Shown: in pieces, positions 8,948 to 17,151 of the stretch
Layout of the letters: every line of letters begins with the position of its first letter
Numbering within the stretch: position 1 is the stretch's first letter
Source: Paraclostridium hominis
Lineage (GTDB): Bacteria > Bacillota > Clostridia > Peptostreptococcales > Peptostreptococcaceae
NCBI RefSeq assembly: GCF_014306135.1
Contig: NZ_JACRWD010000001.1
Span: forward strand, 1,488,001-1,552,000
DNA length: 64,000 bases
Direction of reading: 5' to 3'
Position numbers and translations under genes: made by a program
Notes under the pieces: generated by a model
Databases searched by the model: none
Seen by the model: only the letters and a program-made list of their open reading frames with translations
What the model was told of the DNA's origin: nothing

Positions 8948-8997
8948 ATTAAGCTATTTACTAGATTTAAATTAATGTAAAATTTAATACTCTTTTT

Positions 8998-9058
8998 AAA
9001 TTAAATCTCATATTTTTTAGTTTATATACTAAAATTATGAGGTTTAATTTTATTTATT
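8998..9058 (+). terminator. Long imperfect hairpin terminator
   Basis: Arms at 8998-9021 and 9028-9050 pair over about 20 bp (AATTAAATCTCAT with ATGAGGTTTAATT) and T-rich sequence follows. Ends the LexA-like gene. Confidence 0.6.
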
Positions 9059-9154
9059 TGTAAAAAATAACTATTATAACCTAAAATTTGCAAATAAATA
9101 GATAACACTTTATAATATTTAATAGGGTTATTTAAGGAAGGAAGTGAAATTTGT

Positions 9155-10021
9155 TTGACTCTTGAAAATAATGGCATTGAGATTTTGAAGAATGTGTTTA
9201 TAATTCAAAGAATAATCGATCCTAAAAATAAAAGAATTATAAACTTTGACAATACTATTAGACCCACAGAAAGTCATAAATGCTATGATTATTGGAAAAA
9301 TCAAACTCCATGTTCTAATTGTATCTCTATGAGAGCTTTAAATGAAAACGCTTCATTTACTAAATTAGAGACTTTAGACGATAAAACATATATGATAATA
9401 GCTGCACCATTTAAATTAAATGAAAATAATTATGTTATTGAACTTATAAAGGATGTGACTAATGATACTATGCTTTCTCTTTACAAAGATAAAACAATTG
9501 ACGAGCTCAAACGCGAAATAGATAGACTTAATACTATTGTGGTTACAGATGAGTTAACTAAAATTTTTAATAGAAGATATCTAGATGAACATCTCCCAGT
9601 TGCTTTAAAAAATTTATCCAAATCAAATTTTTCAATTAGTTTAGTAATGTTAGATATTGATAAGTTTAAATCTATTAACGATACTTATGGGCATTTATGT
9701 GGTGATTATGTTCTTAAAGAAGTTGCCCATTTATTAGATAACTATATTAAAACTTTTAATGGCTGGACTTGTAGATATGGTGGAGATGAGTTTATAGCCG
9801 TTATCGAAAACGTTTCTGTTAGAGAAACTTATAAAATAATTAAGAATTTAAAAAATCTTATTAAAAGTACAGATTTTATATATGAAAACAATAAAATTAA
9901 TGTTACTTGTAGTTTTGGTATAACTCATTTTAATAAAAATAATATAAATTTTGATGAAGCATTGAAATTAGTTGATAATAAATTATATAGATCTAAAAAA
10001 GATAAAGATACTATTTCTTAA
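9155..10021 (+). CDS. Diguanylate cyclase (GGDEF) with Cys-containing PAS-like input domain
   Basis: 288 residues from a TTG at 9155, ten bases after GGAAGGAAG. Residues 15-110 form a PAS-like domain common in clostridial signalling proteins, with the motif KCYDYWKNQTPCSNCIS, three Cys that could bind metal or sense redox. A short coiled coil leads into the GGDEF domain (about 130-285), with LDIDKFKSINDTYGH and intact RYGGDEF. It should make cyclic di-GMP from two GTP in the cytoplasm. I do not see an RxxD inhibitory site directly before GGDEF. No EAL domain. Confidence 0.88.
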   Translation: MTLENNGIEILKNVFIIQRIIDPKNKRIINFDNTIRPTESHKCYDYWKNQTPCSNCISMRALNENASFTKLETLDDKTYMIIAAPFKLNENNYVIELIKDVTNDTMLSLYKDKTIDELKREIDRLNTIVVTDELTKIFNRRYLDEHLPVALKNLSKSNFSISLVMLDIDKFKSINDTYGHLCGDYVLKEVAHLLDNYIKTFNGWTCRYGGDEFIAVIENVSVRETYKIIKNLKNLIKSTDFIYENNKINVTCSFGITHFNKNNINFDEALKLVDNKLYRSKKDKDTIS

Positions 10022-10050
10022 TGGATATTTTTTTTAATATCCATTAAGAA
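10015..10050. terminator. Bidirectional hairpin between convergent genes
   Basis: A perfect 15-bp stem (TTCTTAATGGATATT, loop of six T, and the complement). The left arm contains the stop codon of the GGDEF gene. It separates it from the opposing MocR gene. Confidence 0.65.
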
Positions 10051-10069
10051 ATTTAAAATAACTAAAATT

Positions 10070-11530
10070 TTAATTTAATTCTTTTACACTATCTCCAATT
10101 ATTTTTATTCCCTTTTCTATATCTTCTAAAGAAAGTCTTGAAATTCCTAATCTTAATGTGTCCTTTCCTTTATCATCTGTGTAAAATATATCTCCTGGCA
10201 TAAATATTACGCCTTTTTCGTAGCATATATTTAATAATTTTCTTGAATCTATATTTTTTAATTTAATAAAAATATGAAGTCCACCTTCCCCTAGAATATA
10301 ATCATTAGGTATATATTTTTTTACACAATCATATGCAAAGTTAAATTTATCTCCATAAAACTTTTTAATCTTTTTTACATATTTGTCAAAAGCTCCGTTA
10401 CTTAAATAATCATATAATATTGCTTGATCTAAAAAAGATACATGTATGCTTTTGCATCTTTTCACACTTTCAAGTCTTGATATAACATTTTTATCACATA
10501 ATATCCATCCTATTCTAAGTCCTGGGAATAATATTTTTGAAAAGCTTCCTATATATATTACCCCATTATTTAGATTATCTAATGATGCTATTGGGAATAT
10601 ATGTGAACTTGAATATAATAATTCTTCATTAAATCCATCTTCAATTATAGCTATATTGTGTTTTTTCATTAAGTTATAAAATTCATATCTATCCTCTGGA
10701 CTCATAACTGTTCCTGTTGGATTATGATAAGACGGAGTTATATATGCAAATTTTATTTTTATATCTTTTTCATTTTTTAAACTATATAGCTTCTCTTCTA
10801 GCATTTTAAAATCTAGACCATCTTTATTTATATCTATACCCACTATATTTAATCCTAATGATTTAAATATTTTTATTGCTGTATTGTGAGTTGGATTTTC
10901 GCATATTATATAATCTCCTTTTTCTGTAAAAGAAGATAGTAATAAATCAAGACCTTCTGTAAATCCATTAGTTATTAATATATCTTTATTGGTAGTGTCT
11001 ACCCCTTTTGTATTCATATAGCTTAATAAATAATCTATAAGTGGTTTATATCCTTTTGCATAACCATAATTTAGTATTTTATGCCCTTCTAATGCTATCC
11101 TATTTAAAAAGGATTTTTTAAGTTCATCTATATCAAATAAATCACCATTTGGAGATATGCTTTTAAAAGATACTAAATCAGACCTCCAAGGTATTTCATT
11201 TTTTACAATATCCATTTCATTTGCTATTTTACTATATTCATTTTCAAAGCTTTCAAAATCTATATTCCAAGAATTATTTGAAGTAGTATTTTCGTGATTT
11301 ACAAAAGTTCCTTTACCTGAAACTGAATATATTGTTCCATCAGCTTTTAATTCTTCATATGCTGATATTATAGAGTTTCTACTTACATTTAAAAATTGAC
11401 TAAGCTCTCTTGTAGAAGGTAGCTTGCTGTTATTCGGTATTAACCCTTTGTTTATCATAATATCTATGTAATTTTTTATTTGAATGTAAATTGGTTCCTT
11501 ATCATTTAATTTTAAGTCTGAAAATAACAA
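10070..11530 (-). CDS. MocR-type (GntR-aminotransferase) transcriptional regulator
   Basis: 486 residues. Start TTG at 11530, seven bases after GAGGTG. Residues 1-75 are a GntR winged helix (LPSTRELSQFLNVSRNSIISAYEELKADGTIYSVSGKGTFV), and residues about 115-480 are a type I aminotransferase fold; the PLP lysine is in SFSKILFPGLRIGWI, with the substrate arginine near LRLGISRL. Such regulators sense PLP or an amino compound, as in PdxR and GabR. Target unknown: there is no adjacent divergent gene within 100 bp other than its own promoter region. Confidence 0.9.
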   Translation of the reverse strand: MLFSDLKLNDKEPIYIQIKNYIDIMINKGLIPNNSKLPSTRELSQFLNVSRNSIISAYEELKADGTIYSVSGKGTFVNHENTTSNNSWNIDFESFENEYSKIANEMDIVKNEIPWRSDLVSFKSISPNGDLFDIDELKKSFLNRIALEGHKILNYGYAKGYKPLIDYLLSYMNTKGVDTTNKDILITNGFTEGLDLLLSSFTEKGDYIICENPTHNTAIKIFKSLGLNIVGIDINKDGLDFKMLEEKLYSLKNEKDIKIKFAYITPSYHNPTGTVMSPEDRYEFYNLMKKHNIAIIEDGFNEELLYSSSHIFPIASLDNLNNGVIYIGSFSKILFPGLRIGWILCDKNVISRLESVKRCKSIHVSFLDQAILYDYLSNGAFDKYVKKIKKFYGDKFNFAYDCVKKYIPNDYILGEGGLHIFIKLKNIDSRKLLNICYEKGVIFMPGDIFYTDDKGKDTLRLGISRLSLEDIEKGIKIIGDSVKELN

Positions 11531-11612
11531 TTTATCACCTCACTGTTACTTACTATAATATCAATTATTGTATATGTTTTGCAATTAAAAGCTTTTTGAT
11601 AATCTTTGCAAT

Positions 11613-11645
11613 AAAAAAACAAGGATAATTTAAATCTTATCCTTG
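11613..11645 (-). terminator. Terminator of PepSY/two-component operon
   Basis: On the minus strand CAAGGATAA, loop, TTATCCTTG, then TTTTTTT. The left arm overlaps the stop codon of the kinase gene. Confidence 0.85.
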
Positions 11646-13001
11646 CTTTATATCGCTTTGTATAATAATTTCTGTTCCTACTCCAACTTCACTTTTAATT
11701 TCTAATTTACAGTTATATATATTTATTATTTGTGATGCTATAGATAAGCCTATTCCAAAGCTATTATTGTATTTTCTCGATTTATCCACTCTATAAAACT
11801 TGTCCGTTATCTTTGGAATTTCATCTTTTTCTATTCCTATTCCATTGTCTTTTATTGATATATTAACTCTATCATTTTCTTCGTATACTCTTATTTTTAT
11901 ATGTTTTTCATCTTTATCACAGTATTTTATAGCATTATCAATAAATATTATAAGAAGTTGCTTAAAATGTTTTTGACTCATATAAATATATAATAGTTCA
12001 TTACTTTCAAAGTCAAAAACTACATCTTTTCTTATAATTTCAAAGTCATATATGACTTCGTTTATAATTTTAGATAAATTTATTTTAATTATTTCTTCAT
12101 CTAAGTTATTTTTTTTGTCTAACTTTCCTAGTTCAAGTAAATCATTTACAAGTTTAGTTAGTCTGTCTACTTCTTCTAGGCTAATTTTTAATGACTTATC
12201 TAAAATTTCTGGATCGTTTTTTCCCCATCTATCTAGCATCTTTAAATGACCTTTTAAAATAGTAAGTGGTGTTCTAAGCTCATGAGATGCATCTTGTACA
12301 AATTGTTTTTGTACTTCAAATGAGTTTTCTACTGAGTCCATCATATCATTAAAAATTATATTTACCTTATCAAAATCATCCTTTGGATTTTGTATAGCTA
12401 CCCTATTTGAAATTCCTTTTTCTTGAATTTTTTTCATAGTACTGCTTAAATTATTTAGTTTTTTAATAAATTGTTTTGATATATACATTCCAGCTATTAA
12501 ACTAATTATCAATCCAACTATTAGCATAATAATTATTATAGGTATTGTACTTTCTAAAAAATCACCAAATAAATCACTTTCTTTTTCTATATACATATAG
12601 TAATTATTATTTTTTATATTTATAGGTGAAATTAAATTTATCTTGTCATCATCCATATCAAATATTACATCTGATTTTACTGATGAAGGTTTCTTATATT
12701 TAAAATCTTTAGGTATTTTATCCATTGTATTTAATAAAATTTCGTTATTTGAGTTATAAATAATAGCATTTATGTCCATAGAATCTACTATTTTTTCATG
12801 AATATCATTTGAATCATTATTATTTAACAATAGTTCAAGTTCTCTAGCTCTAGATTCTATTTCTTCTTTTTCATATTTTACAGTCCATATTCTAAATACT
12901 ATAAATTGTGACACATAGGTAATTAAAAATATTAATACTATAGATATAAAGGATATAAAAGACATTTTCCAAAAGGTTGAGATTTTTTTTATTTTCTTCA
13001 T
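11637..13001 (-). CDS. Sensor histidine kinase
   Basis: 454 residues. Membrane helices at about 12-34 and 155-178 enclose an extracellular sensor of about 120 residues, followed by HAMP, then the H-box FVQDASHELRTPLTILKGH, N-box DNAIKYC, G-boxes DNGIGI and FGIGLSIAS. It autophosphorylates on the H-box histidine and passes phosphate to the regulator encoded just before it, one base apart. Third gene of the operon PepSY protein, regulator, kinase. The architecture is that of the ArlS/CssS-like kinases; signal unknown. Confidence 0.9.
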   Translation of the reverse strand: MKKIKKISTFWKMSFISFISIVLIFLITYVSQFIVFRIWTVKYEKEEIESRARELELLLNNNDSNDIHEKIVDSMDINAIIYNSNNEILLNTMDKIPKDFKYKKPSSVKSDVIFDMDDDKINLISPINIKNNNYYMYIEKESDLFGDFLESTIPIIIIMLIVGLIISLIAGMYISKQFIKKLNNLSSTMKKIQEKGISNRVAIQNPKDDFDKVNIIFNDMMDSVENSFEVQKQFVQDASHELRTPLTILKGHLKMLDRWGKNDPEILDKSLKISLEEVDRLTKLVNDLLELGKLDKKNNLDEEIIKINLSKIINEVIYDFEIIRKDVVFDFESNELLYIYMSQKHFKQLLIIFIDNAIKYCDKDEKHIKIRVYEENDRVNISIKDNGIGIEKDEIPKITDKFYRVDKSRKYNNSFGIGLSIASQIINIYNCKLEIKSEVGVGTEIIIQSDIKQG

Positions 13002-13002
13002 A

Positions 13003-13665
13003 CTACCTTATAACGTATCCTACACCACGAACAGTTTGGATATAATCACTATTTTTAAGCTTGTTTCTTAAATGTCTTATATAAACATCTACTACATTAG
13101 TTTCTGCATCATAATCATATCCCCATACATGCTCTAGTAAATAGTCTCTACTTAATACTTTATTTTGATTTTTTATTAATTGTACTAAAAGTTCATATTC
13201 AGTAGTAGTTAAATTAATTACTTCATCACAATATTTTACTATTCTAGCTTCTATATCTATTACTATATCTTTAAATTCTAATATATTATCACTTTTTTTA
13301 TTTAAATTAACTCTTCTTAAAATACATTCAATCCTTGCTAATAATTCTTCTATTGCAAATGGCTTAGCAATATAATCATCAGCTCCTATTTGAAGTCCTG
13401 ATACTTTATCCATAACGCTATCTCTAGCCGTTAACATTATTACAGGTGTGTTTTTTGATTTTCTTAGACGTCTGCAAACCTCTAACCCATTTAACGTTGG
13501 TAGCATTAAATCTAGTATAATCATATCATAATCACTTTCTAAGGCTTTGTTTAAACCCTCTTTTCCATCATTACAGGTATCCACCTTATAGCCTTCATAT
13601 GATAGTTCCATATTAATAAATGATGCTATATTTTCTTCGTCTTCTATTATTAATATTTTATACAA
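13003..13665 (-). CDS. OmpR/PhoB-family response regulator
   Basis: 220 residues. Receiver domain with acidic pocket E8-D9-E10, phosphoacceptor Asp52 in MIILDLMLP, Thr in VIMLTARD and Lys in YIAKPF. The C-terminal winged helix has LTTTEYELLVQLIKNQNKVLSRDYLLEHVWGYDYDAETNVVDVYIRHLR, typical of the OmpR class. It lies between the PepSY protein and the kinase and is the natural partner of that kinase. Confidence 0.93.
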   Translation of the reverse strand: MYKILIIEDEENIASFINMELSYEGYKVDTCNDGKEGLNKALESDYDMIILDLMLPTLNGLEVCRRLRKSKNTPVIMLTARDSVMDKVSGLQIGADDYIAKPFAIEELLARIECILRRVNLNKKSDNILEFKDIVIDIEARIVKYCDEVINLTTTEYELLVQLIKNQNKVLSRDYLLEHVWGYDYDAETNVVDVYIRHLRNKLKNSDYIQTVRGVGYVIR

Positions 13666-13685
13666 AAACTCACCTTCTTATCTTT

Positions 13686-14411
13686 TTATTTTTTTAAATC
13701 TTTATTAGAATCAACTTTATTATTTTGATTTTCTAAATTAAAATCATCATCATGATTATCTATATCTACTATATTACCCATTTTTGAGTCTACTTCAACT
13801 TCTTTTATTGTATTATCTTTAGTTTTTATTTTAAATTCATATACTAATGAATTGTTATCTTCATCTATCTCTTCTTTAACTTTTAAAACTTCTCCAGAAA
13901 CTTTCTCTAAAGCTATTTTTTTAGCATCTTCTTGTGAAAATTTTATATTAGCTTTTAAATCATTGTAGCTATAGTTTTTGTCATTACTATTGTATTTCTT
14001 ATGGTCATTGTCGTCGTAATCCTTATGGTCATTATGATTTTCAATATCTATTATAGCTCCAGTTTTTGAGTCTAACTCAATTTCATTTAACATATTGTTT
14101 TTATCCTTTATCTTAAATTCATATGTTAATGACATGCTATCTTCGTCTATATCTTTTTTAACTCCAACAACTTCTCCAGGTATTTTACTTAAAGCTATTT
14201 CTTTTAACTTTTCTTGTGAATATTTAGTGTTTGATTTTACAAAAGCAAAAGCAGTTCCTGCTCCTATACCAGCTAGTACTATAGATCCTGTTAGTGTAAG
14301 TATTGCAAATTTTTTAATTTTTCCTTTTTTCTCTTTTATCATTTCTTTACTTTTTTCAAATCCTTCGTTTTTATAAGTTTCTAATTTATTTTTTATATCT
14401 TCTCTTTTCAT
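13686..14411 (-). CDS. Membrane-anchored double PepSY domain protein
   Basis: 241 residues. A cytoplasmic Lys-rich N-terminus, one membrane helix at about 35-55 (AILTLTGSIVLAGIGAG), then two PepSY domains outside, each with the YxFKIKxK pattern (LTYEFKIKDKNN and LVYEFKIKTKDN), a T-G-A-I/V-DI end and a spacer rich in Asp and His. PepSY domains are thought to inhibit or modulate proteases at the cell surface. It heads a two-component operon, so it may tune the kinase's signal or be its output. Confidence 0.85.
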   Translation of the reverse strand: MKREDIKNKLETYKNEGFEKSKEMIKEKKGKIKKFAILTLTGSIVLAGIGAGTAFAFVKSNTKYSQEKLKEIALSKIPGEVVGVKKDIDEDSMSLTYEFKIKDKNNMLNEIELDSKTGAIIDIENHNDHKDYDDNDHKKYNSNDKNYSYNDLKANIKFSQEDAKKIALEKVSGEVLKVKEEIDEDNNSLVYEFKIKTKDNTIKEVEVDSKMGNIVDIDNHDDDFNLENQNNKVDSNKDLKK

Positions 14412-14615
14412 TTTGTTTCCTCCAAGTTACTTGTATTTTTTCTTATGAGCTTATTATATATATGAATTATGAAATCTACTTTAAATAAAGATTAATATAA
14501 GTTAAAAGTATTATTAAAATTTTTTAATAATTATCTAACTTAGTGATATAGTTACATATCTTTTAAAACCGAAATAATATAATTTAATTAGATAATATAT
14601 ATGGAGGGTTTAGTA

Positions 14616-14825
14616 ATGTTAAAAAATAAAAAGAAAGCAGTAGTAGATAAAGACTATTGTGTTGCCTGTGGTACTTGTGTTAAGGTCTGCCCTTTTCAAC
14701 TTATAAATATTGAACAAGGTGTATTTGCAAAAATAAATTTAAGTAAATGTGTTGGATGTGGTAAATGTACTAAAGTTTGCCCTGCATCTGTAATAGAAAT
14801 TAAAATGATGGAGATTGATGAATAA
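14616..14825 (+). CDS. 2[4Fe-4S] ferredoxin
   Basis: 69 residues from the ATG at 14616, chosen over an upstream in-frame ATG because GGAGGG lies seven bases before it. Two cluster motifs: CVACGTCVKVCP and CVGCGKCTKVCP, each C-x2-C-x2-C-x3-C-P. It carries electrons in the cytoplasm. The next gene, two bases away, is a membrane protein with cysteine pairs, so the pair may pass electrons at the membrane. Confidence 0.9.
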   Translation: MLKNKKKAVVDKDYCVACGTCVKVCPFQLINIEQGVFAKINLSKCVGCGKCTKVCPASVIEIKMMEIDE

Positions 14826-14827
14826 TT

Positions 14828-15406
14828 ATGAAAAAGAATAAGAGAAAATTTAAAGATTATATGTGGATATTAAGTTTAACTTATTTGTTTTTAGGAATTT
14901 TTAATATATTATTTGCTTGGTTAGGGTTATTATGCTTTTTAATACCACTAATTATTTCTATAGCTGGTGGTGGTAAAACTTATTGTAATACTTACTGTGG
15001 TAGGGGTCAGTTACTTAATCTTATGGGAAGTAAGTTAAATTTATCTAGAAATAAAAATATTCCTGTATTTTTGAGAAGTAAGTGGTTTAGGTATGGATTT
15101 TTAACATTTTTTATGAGTATGTTTTTTATTATGTTGTTTAATACTTATTTAGTTTTTAGTGGTGCTAGTGAGTTAAAGGAAGTTATTCAGATACTTTGGT
15201 CTTTTAAGCTACCTTGGAACTGGGTTAATACTTCTATGGTTAGTTCATGGGTTGCTCAGTTTGCATTTGGATTTTATAGTATAATGGTTACCTCTACTAT
15301 TCTTGGTGTAGTAACTATGATTTTGTATAAGCCTAGGTCTTGGTGTGTTTATTGTCCGATGGGTACAATGACTCAATTGATATCACAGGCTAAGTATAAA
15401 TCATAA
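14828..15406 (+). CDS. Membrane 4Fe-4S binding protein, NapH/NosR-like
   Basis: 192 residues, four hydrophobic segments. Two cysteine clusters face the same side: YCNTYCGRGQLL near residue 53 and WCVYCPMGTMTQL near the C-terminus. Both have the C-x2/3-C(G/P)xG pattern of the Fer4_5 family found in NapH, NosR and CcoG. Those proteins also have a cytoplasmic ferredoxin domain; here that part is missing but is supplied by the separate ferredoxin gene just upstream. Likely a split electron-transfer module; acceptor unknown. Confidence 0.75.
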   Translation: MKKNKRKFKDYMWILSLTYLFLGIFNILFAWLGLLCFLIPLIISIAGGGKTYCNTYCGRGQLLNLMGSKLNLSRNKNIPVFLRSKWFRYGFLTFFMSMFFIMLFNTYLVFSGASELKEVIQILWSFKLPWNWVNTSMVSSWVAQFAFGFYSIMVTSTILGVVTMILYKPRSWCVYCPMGTMTQLISQAKYKS

Positions 15407-15441
15407 TTTCAGAGTTTTTGATTTGTCAAATCCAATCTATT

Positions 15442-15466
15442 AAGGCTATATTTTATAGCCTTTTTT
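15442..15466 (+). terminator. Terminator of ferredoxin operon
   Basis: AAGGCTATA, loop TTT, TATAGCCTT, then TTTT. Confidence 0.85.
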
Positions 15467-15478
15467 ATTCATATAAAA

Positions 15479-15511
15479 TAAAAAAAGCATCCAAGTTAAT
15501 GGATGCTTTAT
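15479..15511 (-). terminator. Terminator of small peptide gene copy 1
   Basis: Minus strand AAAGCATCCA, loop TTAACT, TGGATGCTTTTTTT, 14 bases after the stop codon. Confidence 0.85.
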
Positions 15512-15524
15512 ATCTATATATTAA

Positions 15525-15623
15525 TTATTGTTCATTTATACTTTCTAATTGATTTCCTACTAATCCAGCTCCTACTGCTAATATAAATGGTACTATCATT
15601 AAACTTCCTAATATTATTGTCAT
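15525..15623 (-). CDS. Small hydrophobic peptide, 32 residues (copy 1 of 3)
   Basis: Starts MTIILGSLMIVPFILAVGAG, continues LVGNQLESINEQ and stops. One membrane-spanning stretch with small residues (GAGLVG), no Cys, no basic residue, acidic polar tail. GGGAGTG lies eight bases before the ATG. It has its own promoter and terminator, so it is monocistronic. A second copy at 17635 differs by two conservative codons only, and a third on the plus strand at 43817 has a stop at codon 25. Conservation of frame, length (99 bp), promoter and terminator shape shows it is a real gene. Function unknown: membrane peptide, secreted peptide or toxin are options; it matches no family I know. Confidence 0.7.
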   Translation of the reverse strand: MTIILGSLMIVPFILAVGAGLVGNQLESINEQ

Positions 15624-15660
15624 ATATAATCACTCCCAATGTTTTATTTATTTGATAAGT

Positions 15661-15705
15661 ATATTATATATGCTGAACCTTAAAAAAGCCTTGCAGGAAC
15701 CTTAA
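15661..15705 (-). promoter_or_regulatory. Promoter of peptide copy 1 with two direct repeats (LytTR-like)
   Basis: Minus strand: TTAAGGTTCCTGCA (15692-15705) and TTAAGGTTCAGCA (15671-15683) start 22 bp apart, followed by TATAAT at 15663-15668. Bases at the -35 position are AGGCTT, a poor match to TTGACA. Two short direct repeats about two helical turns apart over a weak -35 is the layout of AgrA/VirR-type LytTR sites. Confidence 0.55.
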
Positions 15706-15826
15706 ACATTTCTTACATTTTTGATAGTTTATTAAAGTAACTATCAGGATTTAATAAAATTCTAAAGAAATATAGTACTACAGGTATAGATGTATTTATA
15801 AAGTTTATGAATTCGAAAGATAAAAT

Positions 15827-15859
15827 AAAAAAAGGCATAAAAGTAATACTTTTATGCCT
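15827..15859 (-). terminator. Terminator of hypothetical protein gene
   Basis: Minus strand AGGCATAAAAGTA, short loop, ACTTTTATGCCT, then TTTTTT. Confidence 0.85.
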
Positions 15860-15870
15860 CTTTCATTTCT

Positions 15871-16494
15871 TTATTTAGTATTCATTACATAGAGTTGATA
15901 TTTTATTTCTTCGAGCGTTTGATCTATATTAGGTGATTTACTATAGAGTTTAACTGGATCGCCATACTTGTAATTTAGGTCATTTATAGTCTCCTCAAAT
16001 TTTTCCCCTAATGTTTCATACTCGTAATATACAGAAAAAATTTCTAAATCATTTTTTTTATTATGCATATGCTCATCTAAATTACATAGATATTTATATG
16101 TTTGACCAGGGGATATCCAAATATTGGTTTTACTAAGTATAGAAGTTTTCCAGTTTTCTTTTTCTATACTCATAAACTCATCATTAGGTTTAAACTTAGT
16201 TATTTTCAAGGGCGATCTCCCAATATTTTTAACAATCATACAATCTAGACTCAACTTAGATGATACATCATTAGTAACTGTGTAAACTTGCAATATTCCT
16301 CTTTGCTCTTGAAATCTATTATTTTCAATTTCCTTTTGTTGTTCTATTTGTGCCTTTTTAGAATCTCGAAGGGTTATTATAGAAAATATTAAACTAGATA
16401 TTACCCCTATAGATGTTATTATGTTTGTCAAATTTGTATTATCTGTATTTACGAGCCATTCTATTGCCCCTTTTACGACTAAATATAAATCCAT
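15871..16494 (-). CDS. Hypothetical membrane-anchored protein
   Basis: 207 residues, no family recognised. One membrane helix at about 22-42 (LTNIITSIGVISSLIFSIIT), then a basic coiled stretch (RDSKKAQIEQQKEIENNRFQEQR), then a beta-rich region of about 100 residues with the pattern SKLSLDCMIVKNIGRSPLKITKF, as in many bacterial one-helix proteins of unknown role. Its own ribosome site (GGAAATT) and terminator make it monocistronic. It lies between the two copies of the small peptide gene. Confidence 0.65.
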   Translation of the reverse strand: MDLYLVVKGAIEWLVNTDNTNLTNIITSIGVISSLIFSIITLRDSKKAQIEQQKEIENNRFQEQRGILQVYTVTNDVSSKLSLDCMIVKNIGRSPLKITKFKPNDEFMSIEKENWKTSILSKTNIWISPGQTYKYLCNLDEHMHNKKNDLEIFSVYYEYETLGEKFEETINDLNYKYGDPVKLYSKSPNIDQTLEEIKYQLYVMNTK

Positions 16495-16705
16495 AAAATT
16501 TCCTTTCTAACTATATATATTTGATATTTATTAATAATATCACAAAAGGTATGTTGAAATTTGTAGAATTAACTTAGAGATTTGACTAATTTAGTTATTT
16601 TTTATTTGATTTCTTATGACATAAAAGATATTATTTTATGTTTTAGATATTGAAAGATTTTAAAGGAAATGTTATTTTTACTTAGTTAGGAGGTGAATAC
16701 TATTT

Positions 16706-16996
16706 ATGGAAAGGTATAATCAAACCCTTAATAGAATGTCTGTAAAATTAAATGAAAATTATTTATTCATTGGAAATATATTAGCACAAGGTTGTTATAA
16801 GAACCATATAGGATATGAGTTTTCAATTTTTTCACTTAAAAATAGCGAAAATAATAATAATGAAATTTTTAGCAGATTTGATATTTCTAAGCAAGAATTT
16901 TGGGATACAATTCGTAAACTAAATAGTTCTGATTTGGATTTATATTTTAAGGCTTTATATGAATTCTCTAATTATATGGGAAGTTCATGGGACTAA
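16706..16996 (+). CDS. Hypothetical 96-residue protein
   Basis: Soluble, Asn/Phe/Tyr-rich, no family recognised. AGGAGGTG precedes the ATG by 11 bases and a strong terminator follows. The sequence SRFDISKQEFWDTIRKLNSSDLDLYFKALYEFSNYMG is likely helical. A single-gene unit between the small peptide copies. Confidence 0.65.
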   Translation: MERYNQTLNRMSVKLNENYLFIGNILAQGCYKNHIGYEFSIFSLKNSENNNNEIFSRFDISKQEFWDTIRKLNSSDLDLYFKALYEFSNYMGSSWD

Positions 16997-17032
16997 TTAT
17001 AAAAAAAATCTTTATACTGTATTTAGAATAAA

Positions 17033-17066
17033 AAATAAAGGTTGCTAAATAGCAACCTTTATTTTT
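17033..17066. terminator. Bidirectional terminator
   Basis: AAATAAAGGTTGCT, loop AAAT, AGCAACCTTTATTT. T-tracts on both strands; serves the 96-residue protein gene and the opposing 28-residue peptide gene. Confidence 0.9.
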
Positions 17067-17151
17067 ACTTATACCATTCAATTAATAAAGAACCTATGCA
17101 TTTTATTGATTGAATTATAAGTGATAAAGTATAAAAATTTTTTTTATTCAT
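17065..17151 (-). CDS. Small peptide gene, 28 residues
   Basis: Begins MNKKNFYTLSLIIQSIKCIG and ends SLLIEWYK. A basic start, a hydrophobic middle with one Cys, and an aromatic-basic end. AAAGGAAA stands four bases before the ATG; an extended -10 (TTTTGTATAAT) lies about 50 bases upstream; the stop codon runs straight into the bidirectional terminator. These three signals on one strand around an otherwise too-short frame make expression likely. Unrelated in sequence to the 32-residue family. Function unknown; small toxin or membrane peptide possible. Confidence 0.5.
   Translation of the reverse strand: MNKKNFYTLSLIIQSIKCIGSLLIEWYK

Larger units (their letters stand above)
15419..15735. repeat. 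Segmental duplication, copy 1 (partner 17536-17840)
   Basis: About 300 bp that recurs in the same orientation 2.1 kb downstream. It carries a small peptide gene with its promoter and terminator. Outside the gene the match continues on the left (TCAAATC-AATCTATTAA) and on the right (TTCTTACATTTTTGATAGTT). Confidence 0.8.
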
